Positions 9,157 to 18,894 of a DNA stretch of 64,000 nt are shown here, piece by piece. The notes beneath the pieces are model-generated. The model did no database searches and was not told the origin of the DNA. It worked only from the letters and a program-made list of their open reading frames with translations. Origin of the DNA: Mariaggregatimicrobium sp964498785 (GTDB taxonomy: Bacteria; Zhuqueibacterota; Zhuqueibacteria; Thermofontimicrobiales; Thiofontviventaceae); the NCBI GenBank assembly GCA_964498785.1, contig CAZCJL010000023.1:1-64000 (forward strand), given 5' to 3'. The number at the start of each line of letters is the position of its first letter. Position 1 is the first letter of the stretch. Made by a program: the position numbers and the translations under genes.

Positions 9157-9687
9157 TTAAAAAATAATGGCCAGACCTGCATGGGCACAGAAAATACCGA
9201 GAATTCCACCGGCTAAAATATCTGTGGGATAGTGCACACCCAAATACACGCGGGAAAATCCAACAAGTGCGGCATAAATCAATAAGGGAATTTGAAGGAA
9301 AGAGTAACTTGCAATAAAAAGGGTCGCGATCACAAATGCAGCGGCTGTATGTCCTGAGGGAAAACTATATTCATCAGGAACAACAATCAACACTGATATT
9401 CCTGCTAATTTTTTAAAAGGGCGACTCCGCCTGATCCAATGTTTAATAATTTTATGGACCGGTAACTCAATGCCAAAAGCAATCAAACCGGCAAATAATA
9501 TTTTGAGAGCGCGTTCATTATGCATCAACAACAAAATAATTCCGACCAGACCATACAAATAGCCATCACCACTCCGGGATATCCAGTAGATGGATCTGTT
9601 AAATATTTTACGTCCGTTCCAGCTAAAAATTTGTAAAAATAAAAAATCATCAATTCGACTAAATTTTTCAATCAATAATTTTCTCAT
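9157..9687 (-). CDS. PAP2-family membrane phosphatase
   Basis: This 176-residue polytopic protein carries all three phosphatase motifs of the PAP2 superfamily: KxxxxxxRP (K82 to P90), PSGH (110-113) and SRxxxxxHxxxD (S145, R146, H152, D156). The catalytic histidines are therefore intact. The family dephosphorylates lipid phosphates such as phosphatidate or undecaprenyl pyrophosphate at the outer face of the inner membrane, and several hydrophobic helices surround the motifs. Five to six membrane segments are expected. It stands alone between the efflux cluster and degraded DNA. The exact substrate (undecaprenyl pyrophosphate or a phospholipid) cannot be told from sequence. Confidence 0.93.
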   Translation of the reverse strand: MRKLLIEKFSRIDDFLFLQIFSWNGRKIFNRSIYWISRSGDGYLYGLVGIILLLMHNERALKILFAGLIAFGIELPVHKIIKHWIRRSRPFKKLAGISVLIVVPDEYSFPSGHTAAAFVIATLFIASYSFLQIPLLIYAALVGFSRVYLGVHYPTDILAGGILGIFCAHAGLAIIF

Positions 9688-10087
9688 TTTTCCTCCTAAA
9701 ATATCAAAAACAAAAATATCATGCAGATGTTAACAAAAAGTTAACTTTTATTGAAACATTCATGACAAAAAGACAAATTATTCGTTACAACTTATTCGCC
9801 ACTACTAAAGAGGATAAATGATTTTATTTTCGACTATATTTATTGACCAGTATACTGAAAAACTTGCCGCATAGTCCAAATCCATGCTATTTGACGGGGA
9901 CGGATGGTTAACGGTTCGATAGAATGTTCAGAGAAATTTGACCCGCCTGACAGGATTGCAATATTGATAAAAATTACTTATATTATTTTGAAGCACAGGA
10001 TCTACCATAAAAATATTATGAAAGGCTGATCCGCCGAGTCGAATTACCCCATAATTATATTAATGAATAGTCCACTAAAATATAATC
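9688..10087. other. Intergenic, no recognisable feature
   Basis: These 400 AT-rich nt contain no credible reading frame, no strong hairpin and no repeat shared with the rest of the window. It is probably the promoter region of the PAP2 gene plus remnants upstream of the broken M28 peptidase. Confidence 0.4.
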
Positions 10088-10334
10088 ATGGTTTCCTTAT
10101 GCTTCAATATATTTGAGAATTTAGCAGAGGGTCATCAGTATCCACAAGGCGATCATAGTATTTTTGTCCAGAATGGATGCCCCGCCATTGCGGTATCTTC
10201 AAAATGGCTTATAGAAAACCTCGATAATCAGGACATTACTCATACAGCGAAAGATAATATCGAAATTATAGACATCGGAAAAGTAGTAGAAATCGCAAAA
10301 GCCCTTGATCTGTTTATAAGAAGATTAACCAATC
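10088..10334 (+). pseudogene. M28-family peptidase, C-terminal fragment
   Basis: The frame encodes a piece that resembles the C-terminal end of M28 aminopeptidases: 'GDHSIFVQNGCPAIAVSSKW' followed by 'DITHTAKDN' and a helix 'KVVEIAKALDLFIRRL'. In the family, the GDHxxF and HTxxDN segments form part of the zinc-site and substrate pocket at the end of the domain. The other metal ligands and the catalytic Glu lie upstream and are missing. After about residue 82 the frame runs into unrelated sequence and stops at 10444. It is a remnant with no expected activity. Confidence 0.6.
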
Positions 10335-10380
10335 ACATAATGTCAGACAAGCATTACCTATATTTGTGCCATATGGCATT

Positions 10381-10453
10381 AACAGTTGGCGGAGAAACTT
10401 TCAAGCGTGGTTCTGACGGGGGAATCGGGGTGAAAGCCTCATGACCTACCCGA
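10381..10453 (+). ncRNA. Possible relic of a group II intron 3' end (domains V-VI)
   Basis: The string GCGGAGAAACTTTCAAGC followed by GTGGTTCTGACGGGGG recalls the GAAA-capped domain V and the linker of bacterial group II introns. Next, ATCGGG (10424-10429) can pair with CCCGAT (10448-10453) and GTGA with TCAT, giving a domain VI-like hairpin with an unpaired CTA. The 5' arm of domain V does not pair well (TAACAG where GAACCAC would be needed), and no intron-encoded protein is near. It would therefore be a decayed fragment. Weak call. Confidence 0.28.
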
Positions 10454-10544
10454 TCCACACAACATAAACATCATACAACACCCACCAATTACCAGGAAAC
10501 AAATACGGGTTAAAGCAATTGCTGTGGCAGGGCGCTGATGAGTA

Positions 10545-11111
10545 TTAATAATCTGTGGCTTGTGTTGACGTCTCAACCTCTACCCAGCTTTCTGTGTCCT
10601 GATCCAGGATATCGGCAATACTTTTGGGAACAACCAGCAGTTTTTCGTCGTCAGCCTTAAGCAGGGCATACAAACCATCTTTGAGCGGTGTTTCATCTCC
10701 GAGCAGGAGGGTTTGGCTTCGTCCGGGCGTTTCGATGGTGAGGCTGAGGCCGGGATATTGTAAGCCATATTGCTGTAGATGAAGGATCGTCTCCTCATCC
10801 ATGCTTATGCGATTAATGTGCTCTGCAAATTCCAGAGTAGATAACATCTTGTAGACTACGCTTTGATTGGCTTTTGTTTCATAAGGTTTTGTCATCTGCC
10901 AGCTACTGTCGTCAAGACGTTCGCATACGATATCCGTCCAATAATCTTTATAGATACGGAAACGCATCACATCCTCACTGTTCCAAAGGAATATCCTTTT
11001 GCTCAATTGTTTGCTTTCATCTGTGGTCGGTTTATGTCGATCCACAAACAACAAATAGCCGCCCAGCGCAAGGGTCAGGATAAGTAAAAAAACGGTTGTT
11101 CTTACTTGCAT
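10545..11111 (-). CDS. DUF4340 domain protein (GldG-associated)
   Basis: This 188-residue protein has an N-terminal signal anchor ('TVFLLILTLALGGYLLFVD') and a DUF4340-like body, with 'WQMTKPYETKANQSVVYKML' and 'LLLGDETPLKDGLYALLKAD' as the recognisable strands. DUF4340 proteins are usually encoded directly after a GldG-type ABC-2 transporter auxiliary protein, which is the case here (18 nt after the GldG fragment). The family often reaches 300-500 residues, so this is a short member or C-terminally shortened. Function is unknown; the context links it to an envelope ABC exporter or gliding-type apparatus whose ATPase and permease are absent from the window. Confidence 0.7.
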   Translation of the reverse strand: MQVRTTVFLLILTLALGGYLLFVDRHKPTTDESKQLSKRIFLWNSEDVMRFRIYKDYWTDIVCERLDDSSWQMTKPYETKANQSVVYKMLSTLEFAEHINRISMDEETILHLQQYGLQYPGLSLTIETPGRSQTLLLGDETPLKDGLYALLKADDEKLLVVPKSIADILDQDTESWVEVETSTQATDY

Positions 11112-11129
11112 TACTCTGAATCCTTTAAT

Positions 11130-12040
11130 TTATCTTCTCCGCCGCCACCATACAACTGCGCCGAGCATCAAACCTACAGAAGGGATGGCAATTACGGACA
11201 TCCAAAAAATTGTTTTTTTCTGCCCGGCGCTTAAGACCAGTTTCCGGCGATCCGGAGATTTGGCACGAATGGCAATCATGTTTTCGCGTTTTGCCAGCCA
11301 GCTAATGGAGTTAAGAATCAGGTCTTCGTTGCCGAGCTTGATGATATAGGCATTTGTCGCAAAATCCGAATCGCCAAAAACGACCAGACGCGCCGTTTTT
11401 TCCAACACATCCGCCGCATATTGGGAAGAAGCTTCGGCCACAGCGGCTCCGACATAAAGCGAACCCTTTGTATCTTCACCTAAATCATAGCTCACACCCT
11501 GGGATTGAATATTTCGCTCACCCCAGGATTTCGGAGAGGTACGCAAAAGATAGTTCGTCTCAAGCCGGCGCCCGCTAACCTGGTGCAATTTCACCGAACG
11601 TGCAGACGGGAAAAGCGTGGCGGTACGAAATATATTCTCGGTGATAGCATGATTGAAATACTGGTTCACGTACAAACTAAAATAGTCGCGGGCAGAGCTT
11701 TTTTGTTCCGGTTCAATAATAACATCATCAATCAAGCGAATGCCCCACTTATGCAATACGCTTTCAAGACCGGTCTTTTTTAACGGATCGACCAGGATAA
11801 GCAGTTTACCGCCTGTATTGAGATATCGTTCGACTATTTGTGTTTCAAAGGTCGAAAACGCCTGCTGCGGACCGGGAATTACCAGCAGGTCACAATCTGC
11901 CGGAATGCTTTGTTCACCGGGCAAGAATACTTTCCAAAGGACATAGCTTTCCCGGCGCAGCGCATCCCGCAACAATGAAAGCCCGTTTTTTTGATAGTCA
12001 TCGATATCCTTCTCACCATGGCCGATAACAAAACAGGCAA
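11130..12040 (-). pseudogene. GldG-like ABC transporter auxiliary protein, N-terminus lost
   Basis: An open frame runs from 12089 to 11130. The recognisable homology begins only near 12036 with 'ACFVIGHGEKDI', typical of the ABC_transp_aux (GldG) domain. It continues through 'LLVIPGPQQAFSTFETQIVE' and 'LVVFGDSDFATNAY' to a C-terminal membrane helix and an Arg-rich tail. GldG proteins normally have a further N-terminal membrane anchor and ~150-200 residues upstream. The start of this frame overlaps, on the other strand, a histidine-kinase fragment that has also lost its N-terminus, so both genes break at the same point. The C-terminal half may still be translated together with the DUF4340 gene, but the protein is incomplete. 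Confidence 0.7.
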
Positions 12041-12974
12041 CACTTTCAGTCGCCACGTTGAAACAGAACGAAAGCCGATCAATATTCATTTAATCGTTAA
12101 AGAGGCGGTGAAATTACTACGACCAACCATCCCAAGCACGATTGAGATTCGGCAGAGAATCGACACATCCTGCGCTAAGGTTCTGGCTGATGCATCGCAA
12201 ATACACGAGGTCATTGTTAATCTTTGTACCAATGCCTATCAGGCGATTGAAGAAACGGGCGGCATACTCACTATCGCATTGCAGCAAGTGGAAGTAGACC
12301 GTGCCACTGCTAATATTTTTCCATATCTTGAGGAAGCGGACTATGTTCGATTATCCATAAGCGATACCGGAACCGGAATGGATGAGGCGACGCAGAATCG
12401 AATCTTCGAGCCCTTTTTCACCACGAAAGCTCCGGGTAAAGGAACAGGTATGGGGCTGTCCGTCGTTCATGGCATTGTCCGCAGACATCAGGGCGACATT
12501 ATGGTTTCCAGTGAACCGGGAAAGGGATCAACATTTCATGTGTATCTTCCAACCACAAAAGTAGAGCAGAAGGGTGATAAAAAAGAACCAACCGTCATTG
12601 AGGGAGGGCATGAATCCATTTTAGTTGTCGATGATGAAGAAGCAATTACAAAAATAATAAAGAAGATACTAGAGCGGCTTGGCTACAAAGTGGACGCGTG
12701 TAATGGCAGTATCGAAGCGCTAAAAGTCTTTCGTATGCAGCCATCCCGTTATGATTTAGTGATTTCAGATTTAACAATGCCTGACATGACGGGTCTGGAT
12801 TTAGCAAAACAGCTCCATAAGATTGAAAAGGATGTGCCGGTCGTTATAATGACTGGCTACGATGAAAATCTTTCGGTTGAAATTCTGGAAAAGTCCGGTA
12901 TCCAGAAAATCATCGGAAAACCGATTCGGTTAAATACGCTGGCAGCAATAATTCGTATGGTTTTGGATAAATAA
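12040..12974 (+). pseudogene. Hybrid histidine kinase, fragment with ATPase and receiver domains
   Basis: The kinase-like sequence starts abruptly near 12042 ('TFSRHVETERKPI', normally located just after the phospho-acceptor His). It continues through an intact HATPase_c domain: N-box 'NLCTNAYQAIEE', G1 'DTGTGMD', F-box 'IFEPFFTTK', G2 'GTGMGLSVVHGI'. A receiver domain follows, with acidic pocket 'VVDDEE' and phospho-acceptor Asp in 'VISDLTMPDMTG'. The sensor/PAS and HisKA parts are missing, so autophosphorylation on a conserved His is impossible in this product. An ATG at 11991 lies inside the opposing GldG frame and is not a natural start. This is the other half of the head-to-head junction at ~12036-12042. 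Confidence 0.75.
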
Positions 12975-13014
12975 TTTTAGCGTTGGAATATTTATAATAT
13001 TCCCTCAAATCCCC

Positions 13015-13263
13015 CTATTTAAAAATTGTTAGCTTCATCACTCTTTTCACGCCATTGGCCAATTCAAGAACACAAACATAAGTTCCGGAAGGGAACCCGT
13101 CGAAATCCAGTCTTTCGCGATATGTGATACCGGATACGAGTTTATAATCCCGTGCGAAGACGCTCTTTCCCAGAACATTGTAAATCTTCATCTGCGCAAT
13201 TGTGGTGATGTCTGCGCTGAACTCAATGTTTTCGACAACGACTCTGACTTCATTAACTTCAAT
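13015..13263 (-). pseudogene. T9SS C-terminal sorting domain, orphan fragment
   Basis: Minus-strand translation gives about 82 residues ending in 'VKRVMKLTIFK'. Internal signatures 'MKIYNVLGKSVFARDY' and 'FPSGTYVCVLELANG' are those of a type A (Por) T9SS sorting domain. A TAA directly precedes the fragment in frame, and there is no start codon or ribosome-binding site. It is the tail of a lost secreted protein. Confidence 0.7.
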
Positions 13264-13445
13264 TTATTTCATCTAAATTTGGGAAATATTTGCTTTTTGT
13301 CTACATTCGATTAGTAAACTTCTAAATTATTTTACTGCTTTAAAAAACTCTTTGATTTATAACCAAAATGTATTATATTTTAAAAAGTTAAATCAGAATG
13401 ATACGAATATAATTTTGATAACTCATACTCAGCCCTTTACCTGTT

Positions 13446-16400
13446 ATGAATAAGTTTTCCGGAATGACTACTGTCCTCAATTTCATGCTGTTTTTCTTTG
13501 CGACGTCTTGCTTCTCTGAAATTGATAATTTAAATCAGATCGAACCGATTTATCTTGAAAATGGGAAACCATTTCATTACCCGATTTGGGCTATCGACCA
13601 GGACAGTCGCGGATTTATGTGGTTTGGTACGATGAATGGTTTGGCGCGTTATAACGGGTATGAAATAAAAATGTATAGTTGCGATCCCGGCGATCCCAAT
13701 TCAATCTCCGGGGATATCGTCAACGCCATCGACGAGGACCAGAACGGTCATCTCTGGGTTGGGACAAATAATGGCTTGAATGAATTCATTCCGGCAAGCG
13801 AAAATTTCATTCATTACCGGCACGATCCGAAAGAATCACTGACGTTGGGTGGCAACAATGTAAAAAGCATCCTGTTCGATTCACGACAAATTTTATGGAT
13901 TGGAACCGAAGGCGGCGGACTGAATCGTTTTCACAGGGAAACCGGAACGTTTACCAGGCACATTTTTGGTCAAGACCAACCGGATGCGCCCAGTCATAAT
14001 GCAGTCCACGTAATAACCGAAGATCGATACGGTAATTTGTGGATTGGAACGGATGGCGGCGTGTACATGTTACCGCAAGAGAATTTGGAAACAGAACCGT
14101 TCCGATTCCTGCATTTTCAGCATGATCCTGATGAGCCTAACAGCCTGAGTGACAATTATATCACGGCCATTTTAGCTGATGACAACAATACCGTTTGGAT
14201 CGGCACTCAATTCGTAGGATTGAATAAAGTTATTTTTAATTCAGCCAACAAGTTCGATTCGTATCAGGTGCAACGTTTTCAATACAGCAAGCAGGATTCA
14301 GCCGGTTTAAATCATAATAATATTTCAGCAATCTGGAAAGATGAACAGGGCGCTATCTGGGTCGGCACGTTTTTAGGTGGATTGAATATTTACGATCGCC
14401 AGCGAGGAAATTTCAAAAATGTTCAGCCTGATCTGTTTGCCGAATATGATCGTTTTCAGTATGCTATTATGTGCAATTACAAAGACTTAGAAGGAACACT
14501 CTGGTTGGGTACCGCAAACAAAGGAATTGTGTACCGTCAACAGACTTCCAAGGGATTTATCAATCATCCACTACAGGTAAAAAATTTAAGCCAGGTAAAA
14601 TATGTCAGTATTCATAAAATTGTACCAGCGCAAGATGGTGGTTTATGGTTGGGAACGAATGGATTTGGATTATGTTATTATGATCGAAAGAAAGATAAGT
14701 TAACATATTTCATTCAGGACACCCCGTTAGAGGCAGGTATTGTTTTTGGTATAAATGAAAACATCGCCGGACAATTTGTATGCGGCACATTCGGCGCCGG
14801 CGTTTTGATTTTTGATCCGCAAACAGGAAAATTTCGCCCGCATCCAATCAATCTTGTCGACGATGGAAAACACAGTAAAGACCGGATCATTGAAATTTAT
14901 CCGGATCGATTCGGTTATTTATGGATCGGCACATGGGGAAATGGTCTTAAACAATTCAATCTAAACTGGGAGTTGCAGGCGCACTACATCCACGATGAAT
15001 CGGATTCAACCAGTATTGGCGCGAATATCATAGTGGTTTTTTATGAAGATCGCTTTGATAATTTGTGGATATCAACATTTGGCGGCGGGCTTCTTCGGGC
15101 AAATGCGGATCAACGGAAACAGCAGAAACCGGGAGCGCCTCTTTACTTCAAACGTTACCAGGTTGATCCCGACAATTCCACCAGCATCAGCAGTAACACG
15201 GTGACATTTATTCGTGAAGATAGCCGGGGATATTTGTGGGTCGGCACCGAGGGGGGCGGAATAAACCGTTTTGATTACAACACAGGACATTTCAAACGAT
15301 ATACCAGTGCGCATGGATTAATCGACGATCGGGTTATCGGCATGGAAGAAGATCAATACGGTCACTTCTGGATCAGCACACTTAACGGGCTGTCGCGTTT
15401 CGATCCTGAAAAGGAAAAATTTTATAATTACGATATATCTGATGGTATCCTTTCCAATGAATTCAACCGGACTGCGATTCATCAGACGCCGGATGGCGAG
15501 CTATTTTTCGGCCACTTTACCGGTTTTATGTCATTTTATCCTGAAAATATCAAACATAATGAAATGCCGCCGCCGGTTACACTCACCGGCTTTAATCTCT
15601 TTGGGGTTCCGGCAAAGTTCGATTCAGCTATTTCTGCTAAAAAAGTAATTACCCTAAATTATACTCAAAAAATGTTTTCATTCCAGTTTGCTGCATTGAA
15701 TTACATTAATACCCACAAAAATCAATATGCCTGCAAGCTGGAAGGTTTTCACGATGACTGGATTTATACCGGCACCGAACGTCATGCGCATTTCACAAAT
15801 CTGAATCCGGGCGAATATACATTCAAGGTGAAAGCTGCGAACAATGATGGCGCCTGGAATGAACAGGGAGCTTCGGTGCGGTTAATCATTCTGCCGCCGT
15901 GGTGGCGAAGCAACTGGGCGTATACGCTTTATATTTTCATTGGATTGGGAGTGCTATTAACCGGTTGGCAACTTCAGGTAAGACGGATACGAATAAGAAA
16001 CGAATTGAATATGCGGCGTTTTGAATCACAAAAGCTCAGGGAAATTGACAGTATGAAGTCGCGATTCTTTGCCAATATTTCGCATGAATTCCGCACGCCG
16101 CTGACGTTGATTTTAGGTCCATTGGAACAAATGCTCCACAACAAATACTCCGGCGATCTCAAACGACAATATCAGCTTATGCTCCAAAACGGAAAACGGT
16201 TGTTGCAGCTTATCAATCAGTTACTGGATATTTCCACGCTGGAAGCGGGGCATGTAACATTGCAGGTTACAAAAGAAAATATTGTTACTGCGCTGCGTGA
16301 AATCACGTCCTCATTTACGTCACTGGCAGAACAAAAGAAAATTGAGTTCATACTTGAAGCGCCGTCAGATCCGATTTTCATTTATATTGACCGCGATAAA

Positions 16401-17648
16401 CTGGAAAAAATTATCTGCAATCTGCTGTTAAACGCATTGAAATTTACCCACACTGGCGGTAAAATTACGATAACGATTTCTGAAACCGATAATACAACCA
16501 CCCTTTCACCAGGATCAGTAAAAATATCAGTGGCTGATACGGGCATCGGAATTCCACTGGATAAGCTAGATAAAATTTTCAATCGCTTTTATCAGGTAGA
16601 TGATTCGGCAAAAAGACAATTTGAAGGCAGCGGCATCGGCCTGGCGCTGACAAAAGAACTGGTTGAATTGCACCGAGGGAAAATTACCGTGGAAAGCGCC
16701 CCGGGGCTGGGAACCGTATTTACCGTATTTCTACCGTTTGAAAAAGCCGCGTACAATCCGAATGAAATCCGTGAAATTGCTTCGGAAACAACAGCGCCGG
16801 GCGAAGCAAAAACAGATATTCAAACCTGGAGGCCTGAATCAGCGCCTGCTTCGGAAACTCATTCTCCTCAAAAAGTTGATAAATCGAAACCAATCCTGTT
16901 GATTGTGGAAGATAACCAGGATGTCATTGAATACATTCGGCGTTCGTTCGACGCCCATTACCGAATCACCGAAGCCAAAGACGGTTACGAAGGTCTGGAT
17001 GTGGCGACGAAAACCATTCCTGATCTGATCATCAGCGACGTAATGATGCCAAATATGGATGGCATTCAATTCTGTGAAAAAGTGAAAACTGATGACCGGA
17101 CGAGTCACATTCCGGTAATTCTGCTCACTGCCCGCGCCGGGGAAGTTAGTAAAATCGAGGGTCTGGAAACCGGGGCTGATGATTATATCATCAAACCGTT
17201 TAGTATTCATGAACTAAGCATTCGTGCGAAAAATTTGATTGAGCAGAGAAAAAAGCTGCGAGAATATTTCAGCCAGCATGCCATCAAAATTCATGAACCG
17301 GAAGAAATGATTAAGAGGTCGGTTGACAGACAATTTTTGGAACGCATCATTTCAATCGTCGAGCAAAACTTATCTGACTCAGGATTTGGAACACGGAATC
17401 TGGCTCATAAAATCGGATTGAGCCGCAGCCAGTTGTATCGGAAACTTTACGCGATCACCAACCACGCGCCCAATGAATTTATCCGCCTTTTACGCCTGCG
17501 GAGAGCCGAACAGTTGTTAAGAAACAAAACGGGCAATATAACCGAAATCGCGTATGAAGTGGGTTTCAACCATATCTCCTATTTTGCCAAATGTTTCCAG
17601 CAGACATTTGGATACACGCCTTCCGAATATATCCACAGAAAGAATTAA
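13446..17648 (+). CDS. Hybrid two-component system sensor kinase/response regulator (HTCS, AraC output)
   Basis: This 1400-residue one-protein two-component system has a signal peptide (about 1-24) and two seven-bladed periplasmic propellers made of Reg_prop repeats ('LWIGTEGGGLNRF' and variants) to about residue 745. A Y_Y_Y domain follows ('YACKLEGFHDDWIYTGTE'), then one membrane helix (~824-845), HisKA with phospho-acceptor H880 ('NISHEFRTPL'), HATPase_c, a receiver domain with Asp1198 ('IISDVMMPNMDG') and a C-terminal AraC-type DNA-binding domain. All signalling residues are present. In Bacteroidetes such proteins sense oligosaccharides and switch on polysaccharide-utilisation loci. Here the genes downstream on the same strand are exported adhesin-like proteins and a protease, so they are candidate targets; it could also act on the right-hand catabolic locus. 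Confidence 0.96.
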   Translation: MNKFSGMTTVLNFMLFFFATSCFSEIDNLNQIEPIYLENGKPFHYPIWAIDQDSRGFMWFGTMNGLARYNGYEIKMYSCDPGDPNSISGDIVNAIDEDQNGHLWVGTNNGLNEFIPASENFIHYRHDPKESLTLGGNNVKSILFDSRQILWIGTEGGGLNRFHRETGTFTRHIFGQDQPDAPSHNAVHVITEDRYGNLWIGTDGGVYMLPQENLETEPFRFLHFQHDPDEPNSLSDNYITAILADDNNTVWIGTQFVGLNKVIFNSANKFDSYQVQRFQYSKQDSAGLNHNNISAIWKDEQGAIWVGTFLGGLNIYDRQRGNFKNVQPDLFAEYDRFQYAIMCNYKDLEGTLWLGTANKGIVYRQQTSKGFINHPLQVKNLSQVKYVSIHKIVPAQDGGLWLGTNGFGLCYYDRKKDKLTYFIQDTPLEAGIVFGINENIAGQFVCGTFGAGVLIFDPQTGKFRPHPINLVDDGKHSKDRIIEIYPDRFGYLWIGTWGNGLKQFNLNWELQAHYIHDESDSTSIGANIIVVFYEDRFDNLWISTFGGGLLRANADQRKQQKPGAPLYFKRYQVDPDNSTSISSNTVTFIREDSRGYLWVGTEGGGINRFDYNTGHFKRYTSAHGLIDDRVIGMEEDQYGHFWISTLNGLSRFDPEKEKFYNYDISDGILSNEFNRTAIHQTPDGELFFGHFTGFMSFYPENIKHNEMPPPVTLTGFNLFGVPAKFDSAISAKKVITLNYTQKMFSFQFAALNYINTHKNQYACKLEGFHDDWIYTGTERHAHFTNLNPGEYTFKVKAANNDGAWNEQGASVRLIILPPWWRSNWAYTLYIFIGLGVLLTGWQLQVRRIRIRNELNMRRFESQKLREIDSMKSRFFANISHEFRTPLTLILGPLEQMLHNKYSGDLKRQYQLMLQNGKRLLQLINQLLDISTLEAGHVTLQVTKENIVTALREITSSFTSLAEQKKIEFILEAPSDPIFIYIDRDKLEKIICNLLLNALKFTHTGGKITITISETDNTTTLSPGSVKISVADTGIGIPLDKLDKIFNRFYQVDDSAKRQFEGSGIGLALTKELVELHRGKITVESAPGLGTVFTVFLPFEKAAYNPNEIREIASETTAPGEAKTDIQTWRPESAPASETHSPQKVDKSKPILLIVEDNQDVIEYIRRSFDAHYRITEAKDGYEGLDVATKTIPDLIISDVMMPNMDGIQFCEKVKTDDRTSHIPVILLTARAGEVSKIEGLETGADDYIIKPFSIHELSIRAKNLIEQRKKLREYFSQHAIKIHEPEEMIKRSVDRQFLERIISIVEQNLSDSGFGTRNLAHKIGLSRSQLYRKLYAITNHAPNEFIRLLRLRRAEQLLRNKTGNITEIAYEVGFNHISYFAKCFQQTFGYTPSEYIHRKN

Positions 17649-17948
17649 CAAAATATTTCACTATTATCTTTTTGCAACATTTGTGATGATTTTTGCAACC
17701 AGGGTGTTAGCGCATTGAAATAATATTTTTTATATTTATTCATAAATTATAATAATAATATAAAGGATATTGCGATGCTTACAATTATCTTATCTATACT
17801 TTTGCTTTGACACATTATCTTTCCGTTGTCTTGACGATTTACGATTCCGAACCGGGTAGACATCTCTCTGATCGGCAATGTGAAAGTGCCCGGGATTTTT
17901 AAACAAGTGTAATTAGTACTTATAAATTCTAATTCATGCGAAAAGGAG

Positions 17949-18779
17949 ATGAATGTTAAATTGTTTAAAAAATTGAATTTTGTACTCAGGTTAATTGTTA
18001 TTCTATCTGTTTTCATCACAGCAACGTGCGGCAAAAAGGATTCCCCCACCAGTCCGGGTACTGAGGATGATAGTATGGTTCTCATTAAAGCCGGCAAAGA
18101 ATTCATGATGGGGAGTAGTAATGGCGGCAGTGATGAAAAACCAGTTCATAAGGTTTACCTGGATGATTTTTATCTGGATAAATATGAAGTGACGCACGCC
18201 CAGTTTTGTCAGTTTCTGAACGAGACGGGAAATCAATCGGAAGGCGGCGCAACCTGGCTTAATATTACCGACGATTATTGCCGAATCAGCAAGCAGGACG
18301 GTAAATATGTCCCCGATACAAATTATGAAAATCACCCGGTTGGATTAATAACCTGGTATGGCGCAGCGGCTTACGCCGAATGGGCCGGGAAACGACTGCC
18401 AACAAAGGCGGAATGGGAATATGCTGCCCGTGGTGGATTGGAAAGACAGGAGTATCCCTGGGGCGATTCAATCGACAACAGCATGGCGAATTATAATAAT
18501 AACGTTGGCAATAGCACGCCGGTGGGCAACTATCCGGCAAATGGCTTCGGCGTCTATGATATGGCAGGTAATGTTTATGAGTGGTGTACGGATTGGTACG
18601 ATGACAGCTACTACACGAACAGCCCTTATGAAAATCCTGCAGGCTCGGAGAGAGGAGATTATCGAGTAGCGCGCGGCGGCGCCTGGGTTACTGACGCTGA
18701 ATATCTGCGTTGTGCAGACCGGAGTTATGAAATTCCAAAAAATAGTCATTTAGTTATTGGATTTCGGTGCGCGCGTTAA
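17949..18779 (+). CDS. SUMF1/FGE-fold lipoprotein (non-catalytic)
   Basis: The 276-residue protein begins with a signal sequence ending in 'TATCGKKDSPTSPG', suggesting a lipoprotein although the lipobox is not canonical. The rest is a SUMF1 (formylglycine-generating enzyme) domain, with 'YEVTHAQFCQFLNETGNQ', 'WAGKRLPTKAEWEYAARGG' and the C-terminal 'GFRCAR'. True FGEs have a reactive Cys pair after the 'RGGxW' segment; here that segment reads 'ARGGAWVTDAEYLRCADRS', with a single Cys, so sulfatase activation is unlikely. An AGGAG motif abuts the chosen ATG; an in-frame TTG at 17961 would give better spacing. It is the first gene after the HTCS regulator. Role unknown; these domains often bind or scaffold in the envelope. 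Confidence 0.85.
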   Translation: MNVKLFKKLNFVLRLIVILSVFITATCGKKDSPTSPGTEDDSMVLIKAGKEFMMGSSNGGSDEKPVHKVYLDDFYLDKYEVTHAQFCQFLNETGNQSEGGATWLNITDDYCRISKQDGKYVPDTNYENHPVGLITWYGAAAYAEWAGKRLPTKAEWEYAARGGLERQEYPWGDSIDNSMANYNNNVGNSTPVGNYPANGFGVYDMAGNVYEWCTDWYDDSYYTNSPYENPAGSERGDYRVARGGAWVTDAEYLRCADRSYEIPKNSHLVIGFRCAR

Positions 18780-18894
18780 ATAGATGCTGAAACAAATTTA
18801 TAACTCATCAAACATATTTATCAGTCTTGGTAAATTCTCAAGCGATCTTAAATCACCCGGTAGAATTAAATTTAAAAAATACGCGAGGCCTGAT

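Noticed and set aside
17747..18106. Minus-strand frame of 119 codons
   Set aside because: It overlaps the SUMF1-fold gene, shows no signal, motif or ribosome-binding site and looks like chance.
17949..18779. Formylglycine-generating enzyme (sulfatase activator)
   Set aside because: The reactive Cys pair is missing and no sulfatase gene is in the window, so only the fold is called.
18784..18894. Start of the T9SS cargo gene at 18784
   Set aside because: It would put 37 residues before a clear signal peptide that begins at 18895.
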